This document shows positions 16,517 to 25,402 of a stretch of 64,000 nucleotides of DNA, in pieces. This DNA is from Streptomyces roseochromogenus subsp. oscitans DS 12.976 (GTDB lineage Bacteria; Actinomycetota; Actinomycetes; Streptomycetales; Streptomycetaceae). The translations under genes were made by a program, and so were the position numbers. A model generated the notes under the pieces. It was given only the letters and a program-made list of their open reading frames with translations. It had not been told where the DNA came from and ran no database searches. Positions within the stretch are counted from its first letter, which is position 1. Every line of letters starts with the position of its first letter. Location: the NCBI RefSeq assembly GCF_000497445.1, contig NZ_CM002285.1:7744354-7808353 (forward strand), in the 5' to 3' direction.

Positions 16517-19500
16517 ATGGCCTCGTTGCCACCGTCCCCTTCCGCCGACAGCCGGACCCGTGTGTCCGCGCTCCGTGAGGCGCTCGCCACCCGCGTGGTG
16601 GTCGCCGACGGAGCCATGGGCACCATGCTCCAGGCGCAGGAACCCACCCTGGAGGACTTCCAGCAGCTCGAGGGCTGCAACGAGATCCTCAACCTCACCC
16701 GCCCCGACATCGTCCGCTCCGTCCACGAGGCGTACTTCTCCGTGGGCGTCGACTGCGTCGAGACCAACACCTTCGGGGCCAACCACTCCGCCCTCGGCGA
16801 GTACGACATTCCCGAGCGCGTGTACGAGCTGTCCGAGGCCGGCGCCCGCGTGGCCCGCGAGACCGCCGACGCGTTCACCGCCCAGGACGGCCGCTCCCGC
16901 TGGGTCCTCGGCTCCATGGGCCCCGGCACCAAGCTGCCCACCCTCGGCCACGCCCCCTACACCACCCTGCGCGACGCCTATCAGCGCAACGCCGAGGGCC
17001 TGGTCGCCGGCGGCGCCGACGCGCTGCTCGTGGAGACCACCCAGGACCTGCTGCAGACCAAGGCGGCCGTCCTCGGTGCCCGCCGCGGCCTCGAAGCCCT
17101 CGGTCTCGACCTGCCGGTCATCGTGTCGGTGACCGTCGAGACCACCGGCACCATGCTGCTCGGCTCCGAGATCGGCGCCGCGCTCACCGCGCTGGAACCG
17201 CTCGGTATCGACATGATCGGCCTGAACTGCGCCACGGGCCCGGCCGAGATGAGCGAGCATCTGCGCTACCTCGCCCGTAACGCCCGAATCCCGCTGTCCT
17301 GCATGCCCAACGCGGGCCTGCCCGTCCTCGGCAAGGACGGCGCCCACTACCCGCTGACCGCGCCCGAGCTGGCCGACGCCCAGGAGACCTTCGTCCGCGA
17401 GTACGGCCTCTCCCTCGTCGGCGGCTGCTGCGGCACGACCCCCGAGCACCTGCGCCAGGTCGTCGAGCGGGTCCAGGGCCTCACCCCGTCCGAGCGCGAC
17501 CCGCGCCCCGAGCCCGGCGCAGCCTCCCTCTACCAGACGGTGCCGTTCCGCCAGGACACCTCCTACCTGGCCATCGGCGAGCGTACGAACGCCAACGGCT
17601 CCAAGAAGTTCCGTGAGGCCATGCTGGAGGCCCGCTGGGACGACTGCGTGGAGATGGCGCGCGAGCAGATCCGCGAGGGCGCGCACCTGCTCGACCTGTG
17701 CGTGGACTACGTCGGCCGGGACGGCGTGGCCGACATGGAGGAGCTGGCCGGCCGTTTCGCCACCGCCTCCACCCTGCCGATCGTGCTGGACTCCACCGAG
17801 GTCGACGTCATCCAGGCCGGTCTGGAGAAGCTCGGCGGCCGCGCGGTGATCAACTCCGTGAACTACGAGGACGGCGACGGCCCCGAGTCGCGGTTCGCGC
17901 GCGTGACGAAGCTCGCGCGGGAGCACGGCGCCGCGCTGATCGCGCTGACCATCGACGAGGAGGGCCAGGCCCGCACCCCGCAGAAGAAGGTCGAGATCGC
18001 CGAACGGCTGATCGCGGACCTGACAGGGAACTGGGGCATTCGCGAGGACGACATCCTCATCGACACTCTGACCTTCACCATCTGCACCGGTCAGGAGGAG
18101 TCCCGGGGCGACGGCATCGCCACCATCGAGGCGATCCGCGAGCTCAAGCGCCGCCACCCGGCCGTGCAGACCACCCTCGGTCTGTCCAACATCTCCTTCG
18201 GCCTGAACCCGGCCGCCCGCATCCTGCTCAACAGTGTGTTCCTGGACGAGTGCGTCAAGGCGGGCCTGGACTCGGCGATCGTGCACGCCTCCAAGATCCT
18301 GCCGATCGCCCGCTTCGACGAGGAGCAGGTCACCACCGCCCTGGACCTGATCTACGACCGCCGAAGCGAGGGCTACGACCCGCTGCAGAAGCTCATGGCT
18401 CTCTTCGAGGGCGCCACGGCGAAGTCGCTGAAGGCGGGCAAGGCCGAGGAGCTGGCCGCGCTGCCGCTGGAGGAGCGCCTGAAGCGGCGGATCATCGACG
18501 GCGAGCGCAACGGCCTGGAGGCCGACCTGGACGCCGCCCTCCAGGACCGCCCGGCACTCGACATCGTCAACGAGACCCTGCTGGACGGCATGAAGGTCGT
18601 CGGCGAGCTGTTCGGCTCCGGCCAGATGCAGCTGCCGTTCGTGCTGCAGTCCGCCGAGGTCATGAAGACGGCCGTCGCCTACCTCGAACCGCACATGGAG
18701 AAATCGGACTCCGAGGGCAAGGGCACCATCGTCCTGGCGACCGTGCGCGGCGATGTGCACGACATCGGCAAGAACCTCGTCGACATCATCCTGTCCAACA
18801 ACGGCTACAACGTCGTCAACCTGGGCATCAAGCAGCCGGTCTCCGCGATCCTGGAAGCCGCCGAGGAACACCGGGCCGACGTCATCGGCATGTCCGGTCT
18901 CCTGGTCAAGTCGACGGTGATCATGAAGGAGAACCTGGAGGAGCTGAACCAGCGCGGCCTGGCCGCCCGCTTCCCGGTGATCCTGGGCGGTGCCGCCCTG
19001 ACCCGCGCCTACGTCGAGCAGGACCTGCACGAGATCTACGAGGGCGAGGTCCGCTACGCCCGCGACGCCTTCGAGGGCCTGCACCTGATGGACGCCCTCA
19101 TCGGCGTCAAGCGCGGCGTGCCCGGCGCCAAGCTGCCCGAGCTCAAGCAGCGCAGGGTCCGTGCCACCGCCGCCGTCGAGGAGCGCCCGGAGGAGGGGCA
19201 CGTCCGCTCCGACGTCGCCACCGACAACCCGGTGCCGGCCCCGCCGTTCTGGGACACCCGGATCGTCAAGGGCATCCAGCTCAAGGAGTACGCGAGCTGG
19301 CTCGACGAGGGCGCGCTGTTCAAGGGCCAGTGGGGGCTGAAGCAGGCCCGCACCGGCGAGGGACCGTCGTACGAGGAACTCGTGGAGAGCGAGGGCCGCC
19401 CCCGGCTGCGCGGCCTCCTGGATCGGCTCCAGACGGAGAACCTGCTGGAAGCGGCCGTCGTCTACGGCTACTTCCCCTGCGTCTCCAAGGACGACGACCT

Positions 19501-20026
19501 GATCATCCTGGACGAGCGGGGCAACGAGCGCACCCGGTTCACCTTCCCGCGTCAGCGCCGCGGCCGCAGGCTGTGCCTGGCCGACTTCTTCCGCCCGGAG
19601 GAGTCCGGCGAGACCGACGTCGTCGGCCTGCAGGTCGTCACCGTCGGCTCGCGCATCGGCGAGGAGACCGCCAAGCTCTTCGAGTCCAACTCCTACCGTG
19701 ACTACCTCGAACTGCACGGCCTGTCCGTCCAGTTGGCCGAGGCGCTCGCCGAGTACTGGCACGCGCGCGTGCGTACGGAGCTGGGCTTCGGCGGGGAGGA
19801 CCCGGCCGACATCGAGGACATGTTCGCCCTGAAGTACCGGGGCGCCCGCTTCTCCCTCGGCTACGGCGCCTGCCCGAACCTGGAGGACCGCGCCAAGATC
19901 GCCGACCTGCTCCAGCCCGAACGCATCGGTGTCCACCTGTCCGAGGAGTTCCAACTGCACCCCGAGCAGTCCACGGACGCGATCGTGATCCACCACCCGG
20001 AGGCGAAGTACTTCAACGCCAGGTGA
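16517..20026 (+). CDS. metH: Cobalamin-dependent methionine synthase
   Basis: 1169-residue cytosolic enzyme that transfers the methyl group of methyl-tetrahydrofolate to homocysteine through cobalamin. All four modules are present. The homocysteine domain begins at ADGAMGTML and ends with zinc ligands in GGCCGT near residue 305. The pterin domain starts near ERTNANGSKKF at 355. The B12 domain has DVHDIGKN near 750 and the serine loop SGLLVKS, then GGAALT. The C-terminal activation domain is present (SEYRDYL-like helices and GYGACPN). ATG 16517 with AGAGGGAG eight bases before is chosen over a frame open from 16403. Divergent from gylR. Confidence 0.96.
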   Translation: MASLPPSPSADSRTRVSALREALATRVVVADGAMGTMLQAQEPTLEDFQQLEGCNEILNLTRPDIVRSVHEAYFSVGVDCVETNTFGANHSALGEYDIPERVYELSEAGARVARETADAFTAQDGRSRWVLGSMGPGTKLPTLGHAPYTTLRDAYQRNAEGLVAGGADALLVETTQDLLQTKAAVLGARRGLEALGLDLPVIVSVTVETTGTMLLGSEIGAALTALEPLGIDMIGLNCATGPAEMSEHLRYLARNARIPLSCMPNAGLPVLGKDGAHYPLTAPELADAQETFVREYGLSLVGGCCGTTPEHLRQVVERVQGLTPSERDPRPEPGAASLYQTVPFRQDTSYLAIGERTNANGSKKFREAMLEARWDDCVEMAREQIREGAHLLDLCVDYVGRDGVADMEELAGRFATASTLPIVLDSTEVDVIQAGLEKLGGRAVINSVNYEDGDGPESRFARVTKLAREHGAALIALTIDEEGQARTPQKKVEIAERLIADLTGNWGIREDDILIDTLTFTICTGQEESRGDGIATIEAIRELKRRHPAVQTTLGLSNISFGLNPAARILLNSVFLDECVKAGLDSAIVHASKILPIARFDEEQVTTALDLIYDRRSEGYDPLQKLMALFEGATAKSLKAGKAEELAALPLEERLKRRIIDGERNGLEADLDAALQDRPALDIVNETLLDGMKVVGELFGSGQMQLPFVLQSAEVMKTAVAYLEPHMEKSDSEGKGTIVLATVRGDVHDIGKNLVDIILSNNGYNVVNLGIKQPVSAILEAAEEHRADVIGMSGLLVKSTVIMKENLEELNQRGLAARFPVILGGAALTRAYVEQDLHEIYEGEVRYARDAFEGLHLMDALIGVKRGVPGAKLPELKQRRVRATAAVEERPEEGHVRSDVATDNPVPAPPFWDTRIVKGIQLKEYASWLDEGALFKGQWGLKQARTGEGPSYEELVESEGRPRLRGLLDRLQTENLLEAAVVYGYFPCVSKDDDLIILDERGNERTRFTFPRQRRGRRLCLADFFRPEESGETDVVGLQVVTVGSRIGEETAKLFESNSYRDYLELHGLSVQLAEALAEYWHARVRTELGFGGEDPADIEDMFALKYRGARFSLGYGACPNLEDRAKIADLLQPERIGVHLSEEFQLHPEQSTDAIVIHHPEAKYFNAR

Positions 20027-20172
20027 GCCGGCCCTCCGGGGCCGCGCTGCCGTCGCCGGGCATGGTGACGACCCTCTGGTCTGCGCCGGGGGTGTTTTCA
20101 GGGATACCCCCGTGCGCGAGTGATAAACGAGGCGCTTCGAGCGTCGGAGTCGTACACTGGTCGGTCCACTGC

Positions 20173-20201
20173 AGGCCGGTTCCCCGTCCGGGAACCGGCC
20201 T
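20173..20201 (+). terminator. Strong hairpin between metH and the HAD gene
   Basis: Perfect 12-bp arms AGGCCGGTTCCC and GGGAACCGGCCT with a 5-base loop. It lies 147 bases after metH and 12 bases before the AAGGAGG of the next gene, so it could be the metH terminator or a 5'-leader hairpin of the HAD gene. Confidence 0.6.
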
Positions 20202-20228
20202 GATCGTCCCTCAAGGAGGTGCGCCCGG

Positions 20229-20930
20229 ATGACCAGCACGGTCCCCGCGCTCGGAACCCGTACGGCCGAAGGCTCCGCCCTGCAGGCGGTGCTTCTCGAC
20301 ATGGACGGCACCCTGGTGGACACCGAGGGCTTCTGGTGGGACGTCGAGGTCGAGATCTTCGCCCGCCTCGGCCACACCCTGGACGAATCCTGGCGGCATG
20401 TCGTGGTCGGCGGACCCATGACCCGCAGCGCCGGCTTCCTCATCGAGGCCACCGGCGCCGACATCCCGCTCACCGAGCTCACCGCGCTGCTCAACGACGG
20501 CTTCGAGGACCGCATCGGCCATGCCCTGCCGCTGATGCCGGGCGCCGCCCGCCTGCTCGCCGAACTCCACGAGCACGCCATCCCCACGGCCCTTGTCTCG
20601 GCCTCCCACCGGCGCATCATCGACCGTGTCCTGAAGGTTCTCGGCCCGCACCACTTCGCCCTGTCCATCGCGGGCGACGAGGTCTCGCGCACCAAGCCCT
20701 TCCCCGACCCCTATCTGCTCGCCGCCGCCGGGCTCGGCGCGCAGCCCGACCGGTGCGCGGTGGTCGAGGACACCGCGACCGGAGTCGCCGCGGCCGAGGC
20801 CGCCGGCTGCCGCGTGGTCGCCGTACCTTCCGTCGCGCCCATCACCCCGTCCGAGGGACGCACCGTGGTCACCTCCCTGGAAGAGGTCGACCTGGCATTT
20901 CTGCGTGGCCTGATGACGGAAATGCCCTAG
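20229..20930 (+). CDS. HAD-family phosphatase (beta-phosphoglucomutase-like)
   Basis: 233-residue haloacid dehalogenase-type hydrolase. Motif I is LDMDGTLVD at about residues 24-32 (catalytic Asp25/Asp27), motif II is ALVSASH near 119, motif III is the Lys in SRTKPFPDPY near 156, and motif IV is VVEDTATG near 178. The helical cap between motifs I and II marks the sugar-phosphate/phosphoglycolate branch. The exact substrate is unknown. AAGGAGG nine bases before ATG 20229 gives a strong start. It follows metH on the same strand after a stable hairpin. Confidence 0.88.
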   Translation: MTSTVPALGTRTAEGSALQAVLLDMDGTLVDTEGFWWDVEVEIFARLGHTLDESWRHVVVGGPMTRSAGFLIEATGADIPLTELTALLNDGFEDRIGHALPLMPGAARLLAELHEHAIPTALVSASHRRIIDRVLKVLGPHHFALSIAGDEVSRTKPFPDPYLLAAAGLGAQPDRCAVVEDTATGVAAAEAAGCRVVAVPSVAPITPSEGRTVVTSLEEVDLAFLRGLMTEMP

Positions 20931-21361
20931 CCGTTCACCCAGCGTGAAAAGTCCATTGGCCCTGCTGGACACATTTCCGGGAAGTCCCCCCGCGGGGAAT
21001 TCCAGCCCGGCCGTCCGGCCGAATTCCACTGACTCACCGCACAGTTGGAGGTGTGACGTTCGCCACCTTGAAGGCCCTGGACAGCCCGGGTCGACTGTGC
21101 TGAACGACCCCGTTCGGGCCCGAACCACGGGTCTTTGTGTCCCGATTGATGGGAAGCTGCACTAATCCTGCCGCTGTCGGGTTTTCGGTGCGTCCGCACC
21201 CGGTTCCCCTGCGTGATGGGGGGTCAACTCACGCGGCCGCGAACCGTCCTGCGGGCGCGGACTAATCTCGTCGCGAGAACATCGCCGCAACCCCCCGTGA
21301 TCCGCCGCACCACCATGCATGCCGGATACACGGACCCGAACAGCTCTGGAGAAACCCCCGC
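20931..21361. other. Gene-free stretch before the solute-binding protein genes (431 bp)
   Basis: No supported gene. It contains an inverted repeat GGAATTC (20996-21002)/GAATTCC (21022-21028) around a CGGCCG core, which may end the HAD transcript, and AT-rich words such as CACTAATCC and GACTAATCTCG near 21160 and 21260 that could hold the promoter of the next gene. GGAG at 21349 is the likely ribosome-binding site. Confidence 0.45.
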
Positions 21362-22966
21362 ATGAACCGCAAGACTTTGGTGCTGCCGGCGGTAGCCGGC
21401 CTGCTCACCCCGGTTCTCGCCGCATGCGGCGGGACCAGCAGCGGGAGCAAGAGCGGCGACGCCATCGTCGTCGGCACCACGGACCGGTTCACCGCCACCA
21501 GCGACGCCCCGGCACCCATCGACCCGGCCTACGCCTACGACGTCGGCACCTGGAACATCCTTCGCCAGACCGTCCAGACCCTGATGGCCCAGCCCAAGGG
21601 CGAGGGCGACCCCGTCCCGGACGCCGCCGAGAGCTGCTCCTTCACCGACAGCGGCAGCGAACGCTACGCCTGCAAGCTCCGCGACGGCCTCAAGTTCGCC
21701 AGCGGCGACCAGGTCACCGCCCAGGACGTCAAGTACTCCATCGAGCGCGCCCTGCGCATCAAGTCCGACAGCGGCGTCGCCTCCCTGCTCAACACCATCG
21801 ACACCATCGAGACGCAGGGCGACCGCGAGGTCATCTTCCACCTCAAGACGGCCGACGCCACCTTCCCGTACAAGCTGTCCACTCCGGTCGCGGGCATCAT
21901 CAACCCGAAGGACTACCCGAAGGACAAGCTGCGCGACGGCTTCGAGGTCGACGGCTCCGGCCCGTACACCTTCCACGCCGATACCGACGGCAACGCGATC
22001 ACCACCGCCACCTTCACCAAGAACCCCAACTACAAGGGCTATGTGAAGGTGAACAACGACAAGGTCGAGCTGCGCTCCTTCTCCGACGCCGACGCCATGG
22101 GCGCCGCGATCGACAAGGGTGACATCGACGTCATGACCCGCACCATGTCGCCCGAGCAGATCCAGAAGCTGGACGCCGGCGGCGACGACAAGGTCGACCT
22201 GGTCGACATGCCGGGCCTGGAAATCCGCTACCTGGCCTTCAACACCAACGCGCCCAGCGTGAAGTCCAAGGCCGTACGCCAGGCCGTGGCCCAGCTCATC
22301 GACCGCGCGGCACTGGTCGGCAAGGTCTACGGCACCCAGGCCGAGCCGCTGTACTCGCTGGTCCCGGCCACCATCACCGGCCACTCCAACTCGTTCTTCA
22401 ACAAGTACGGCAACCCCAGCGTCGACAAGGCCAAGAGCCTGCTCGCCAAGGCCGGCATCACCACCCCGGTGAAGCTGACCCTGCACTACACCACCGACCA
22501 CTACGGCTCCGCGGAGAAGAAGGAGTTCGAGGTCCTGCAGCAGCAGCTCAACGACAGCGGCCTGTTCAACGCGTCCATCCAGGGCCACACCTGGGAGACC
22601 TTCCGGCCCGCCGAGAAGAAGGGGCAGTACGACGTCTACGGTATGGGCTGGTTCCCCGACTTCCCCGACGCCGACAACTTCCTCGCGCCCTTCCTCGACA
22701 AGGACAACTTCCTCGGCTCGCCGTACTCCAACAGCACCATCCAGAACACTCTGATCCCGGACTCCCGCCGTGAGGCCGACCGGCTCGCCGCCGCCAAGAG
22801 CCTGACCGCGATCCAGGACACCGTCGCCGACGACGTCCCGGTGCTGCCGCTGTGGCAGGGCAAGCAGTACGTCGCCGCACGGAGCGACATCACGGGTGTC
22901 GCGTACGCCCTCAACTCCTCCTCGACGCTTCAGCTGTGGGAGCTCGGCCGCGGTGTGAGCGGCTGA
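21362..22966 (+). CDS. ABC-type solute-binding lipoprotein, family 5 (first of tandem pair)
   Basis: 534-residue extracytoplasmic lipoprotein. A short signal (MNRKTLVLPAVAGLLTPV) ends in the lipobox LAAC with Cys21-22 as the lipidated residue, followed by a Gly/Ser linker. The rest is a family-5 oligopeptide/nickel-binding fold, with LRDGLKFASGD near 108, VKYSIERAL, then AVRQAVAQLIDRAAL near 305 and GWFPDFPDADNF near 430. The ligand is probably a peptide, but no permease or ATPase gene is adjacent, so the partner transporter must be encoded elsewhere. The following gene is a paralog 88 bases downstream. Confidence 0.88.
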   Translation: MNRKTLVLPAVAGLLTPVLAACGGTSSGSKSGDAIVVGTTDRFTATSDAPAPIDPAYAYDVGTWNILRQTVQTLMAQPKGEGDPVPDAAESCSFTDSGSERYACKLRDGLKFASGDQVTAQDVKYSIERALRIKSDSGVASLLNTIDTIETQGDREVIFHLKTADATFPYKLSTPVAGIINPKDYPKDKLRDGFEVDGSGPYTFHADTDGNAITTATFTKNPNYKGYVKVNNDKVELRSFSDADAMGAAIDKGDIDVMTRTMSPEQIQKLDAGGDDKVDLVDMPGLEIRYLAFNTNAPSVKSKAVRQAVAQLIDRAALVGKVYGTQAEPLYSLVPATITGHSNSFFNKYGNPSVDKAKSLLAKAGITTPVKLTLHYTTDHYGSAEKKEFEVLQQQLNDSGLFNASIQGHTWETFRPAEKKGQYDVYGMGWFPDFPDADNFLAPFLDKDNFLGSPYSNSTIQNTLIPDSRREADRLAAAKSLTAIQDTVADDVPVLPLWQGKQYVAARSDITGVAYALNSSSTLQLWELGRGVSG

Positions 22967-23054
22967 CGGCTCTCTCCCGGGGGCCAGGGACGGCTGCCCC
23001 GGTGACCCGGGGCCAGGACGGGGCTCCGGGGTGACGAACCGACGAATAAGGCAC

Positions 23055-24641
23055 ATGCGAGTGAATCTGCGCAACCAGTGGCCGGTCCTGCCCGTCGTGG
23101 CAGGACTGGCCTCCGGCCTGTTGACCGGCTGCGGCTCGGGGAGCGGTGATTCCGGGGGGACCGGCTCCTCCGTGGTGATGGGGATGTCCGACGACGTCCT
23201 CGCCACGGACCCGGCATCCGGCTACGACCCTGGCTCCTGGCTGTTGTTCGACAACGTCTTCCAGTCGCTGCTCAGCTTCCCCAAGGGCGCGACCCAACCC
23301 CAGCCCGAACTGGCCAAGGAGTGCTCCTTCACCGACTCCCGGGCCACCGTCTACAAGTGCGAGCTGAGGGACGGCCTGAAATTCAGCAACGGTGACGCCC
23401 TCACCTCGAAGGACGTGAAGTTCTCCTTCGACCGCATGCTGAAGATCAACGACTCGGCCGGACCCGCGATCATGTTCCCGATGCTCGGCAGCATCGGCAC
23501 ACCCGACGCGAAGACGGTGGTCTTCCACCTGAAGTCCTCCGACGCCACCTTCCCCAGCAAGATCGCCTCCGGCGCCGGCTCCATCGTGGACCACAGCCAG
23601 TACGACGCGAACGGCCTGCGCACCGACCACCAGGCCGTCGGCTCCGGCCCCTACAAGCTGGACTCCTTCGACAAGGACAAAGCGGTCTTCTCCGTCAACG
23701 ACAACTACCAGGGCACCGCCAAGGTCAAGAACTCCGGCGTCACCCTGAAGTTCTTCCACGGCGACCGCACCGCCCTGAAGCAGGCCCTCCTCGACGGCAA
23801 GGTCGACATCGCCTACCGAGGCCTGTCCGCCTCCGACATCGCCGGCCTCGACAAGCAGGACGGCAGGAAGGGCGTCGACGTCATCGAAGGCACCAGCGCC
23901 GAAGTCCAGCACCTGGTCTTCAACATGAAGGACCCGATCGCCCAAAAGCTCGGCGTCCGCAAGGCCATGGCCTACCTCCTCGACCGCGATGCCCTCATGA
24001 AGAACGTCTACCAGGGCACCGCCACCCCGCTGTACTCGATCATCCCGGCGGGCATCGTCGGCCACAACACCGCCTTCTTCGACACCTACGGCGCCCGACC
24101 CTCCCAGGCCAAGGCCGCCGCCGCGCTGCGCGCCGACGGCATCACCGGCAAGGTCAAGCTCACCCTGTGGTCCACGCCGTCGCGTTACGGCCCCGCCACC
24201 GACGAGGAGCTGAAAGCCATCGCCGGCCAGCTCAACGCCAGCGGCATGTTCGACGCCGACGTCAAGTCCGTCGCCTTCGACCAGTACGAGAAGGACATCG
24301 CCGCCGGCAAGTACGGCGTCTACGTCAAGGGCTGGGTGCCGGACTACCCGGACGCCGACAACTTCACCGCGCCCTTCTTCGGCAAGGGCAACGTGCTGGA
24401 CAACAACTACCGCAACAACACCATCACCGGCTCGCTGATCCCCAGCACGGCCGCACAGAGCGACCGCGCCGCCACCGACGGGGACTTCGGCCGGCTGCAG
24501 AACATCGTCGCCACCGAACTGCCCGTCCTGCCCGTCTGGCAGGCCAAGCAGTACGCCGTCGTCCGCGACGGCGTCTACGGCCTGGAGTACTGCCTGGACG
24601 CCTCCACGGTGTTCCGGTTCTGGGAACTCAGCAAGAGCTGA
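23055..24641 (+). CDS. ABC-type solute-binding lipoprotein, family 5 (second of tandem pair)
   Basis: 528-residue lipoprotein, clearly paralogous to the preceding one. A basic N-terminus and hydrophobic stretch lead to the lipobox LLTGC at about residue 25. Matching landmarks are ECSFTDSRA, LRDGLKFSNGD, VKFSFDRML, VRKAMAYLLDRDAL and GWVPDYPDADNF. The start is uncertain: ATG 23055 gives a normal signal peptide and has AAGG only three bases upstream, while an in-frame GTG 23031 adds eight residues. Duplication followed by divergence suggests two ligand specificities sharing one unlinked permease. A hairpin terminator follows. Confidence 0.87.
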   Translation: MRVNLRNQWPVLPVVAGLASGLLTGCGSGSGDSGGTGSSVVMGMSDDVLATDPASGYDPGSWLLFDNVFQSLLSFPKGATQPQPELAKECSFTDSRATVYKCELRDGLKFSNGDALTSKDVKFSFDRMLKINDSAGPAIMFPMLGSIGTPDAKTVVFHLKSSDATFPSKIASGAGSIVDHSQYDANGLRTDHQAVGSGPYKLDSFDKDKAVFSVNDNYQGTAKVKNSGVTLKFFHGDRTALKQALLDGKVDIAYRGLSASDIAGLDKQDGRKGVDVIEGTSAEVQHLVFNMKDPIAQKLGVRKAMAYLLDRDALMKNVYQGTATPLYSIIPAGIVGHNTAFFDTYGARPSQAKAAAALRADGITGKVKLTLWSTPSRYGPATDEELKAIAGQLNASGMFDADVKSVAFDQYEKDIAAGKYGVYVKGWVPDYPDADNFTAPFFGKGNVLDNNYRNNTITGSLIPSTAAQSDRAATDGDFGRLQNIVATELPVLPVWQAKQYAVVRDGVYGLEYCLDASTVFRFWELSKS

Positions 24642-24656
24642 CACCCGTTGACACCG

Positions 24657-24689
24657 AGGGCGCCCATCTCCGCACGGGAGGGGCGCCCT
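24657..24689. terminator. Bidirectional stem-loop after the solute-binding protein pair
   Basis: Perfect 9-bp arms AGGGCGCCC and GGGCGCCCT with further CTCC/GGAG pairing inside the loop, placed between two convergent genes. Confidence 0.75.
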
Positions 24690-24716
24690 TCACCGTCGTA
24701 CCGGACGTATGCGCGC

Positions 24717-25388
24717 TCACTGAGCGCCGGGACGCACCAGACCGCTCTCGTACGCGTACACCGCAGCCTGCACCCGGTCCCTGAGGCCCAGCTTGGTCAG
24801 CACATGCCCCACATGCGTCTTCACCGTCGTCTCACTGACGAACAGATCGGCCGCGATCTCCGCGTTCGACAGGCCGCGCGCCACCAGCTTCAGCACCTCC
24901 ACCTCACGGTCCGTGAGGGTGTTCAGCGTGTCCGGCACCGGCTCGTCGCCGGAGGGCAGATGCGTGGCGTACTTGTCCAGCAGCCGGCGCGTGATGCTCG
25001 GTGCCAGCATCGCCTCACCCGCCGCCACCACCCGGATGGCCTGCACCAGTTCATTGGCGGGTGCGTCCTTCAGCAGAAAACCACTCGCACCGGCGCGCAG
25101 CGCCTCCACCACGTACTCGTCCAGATCGAACGTGGTCAGCACCAGCACCTTCGCCGGGCCGGACCGGTCGGGACCGGTGATCTGCCGGGTCGCCTCCACC
25201 CCGTCCATCCGAGGCATACGGATGTCCATCAACACCACGTCCGGCTGCAGGGCCCGCACCTGATCGAGGGCCTGCAGGCCGTCACCGGCCTCGCCCACGA
25301 CCGCGATGTCCTGCTCGGCCTCCAGAATCATCCGGAAACCCGTACGCAGCAGGGGCTGGTCGTCGACCAGTAGGACACGGATGGCCAC
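24717..25388 (-). CDS. NarL/FixJ-family response regulator
   Basis: 223-residue DNA-binding response regulator. The receiver domain has the acidic pair in LLVDDQ near residue 9, the phospho-acceptor Asp in VVLMDIRMP near 54, Thr in VLTTFD near 84 and Lys in FLLKDAP near 106. The C-terminal LuxR helix-turn-helix is LTDREVEVLKLVARGLSNAEIA and TVKTHVGHVLTKLGL. GTG 25388 with AAGGAG six bases upstream fixes the start. No histidine kinase gene is adjacent on either side, so its partner is elsewhere. Convergent with the solute-binding proteins and 14 bases after the nuclease gene. Confidence 0.9.
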   Translation of the reverse strand: MAIRVLLVDDQPLLRTGFRMILEAEQDIAVVGEAGDGLQALDQVRALQPDVVLMDIRMPRMDGVEATRQITGPDRSGPAKVLVLTTFDLDEYVVEALRAGASGFLLKDAPANELVQAIRVVAAGEAMLAPSITRRLLDKYATHLPSGDEPVPDTLNTLTDREVEVLKLVARGLSNAEIAADLFVSETTVKTHVGHVLTKLGLRDRVQAAVYAYESGLVRPGAQ

Positions 25389-25402
25389 GTGACACTCCTT
25401 CG

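Noticed and set aside
16352..20695. Very long open frame on the minus strand opposite metH (1447 codons)
   Set aside because: It is the mirror of the metH codon pattern in GC-rich DNA, has no recognisable motif and repeats Val/Gly/Leu/Asp monotonously.
20927..21199. Minus-strand 90-codon frame in the gene-free stretch before the binding-protein genes
   Set aside because: No Shine-Dalgarno, no recognisable family and ordinary chance length for this composition.
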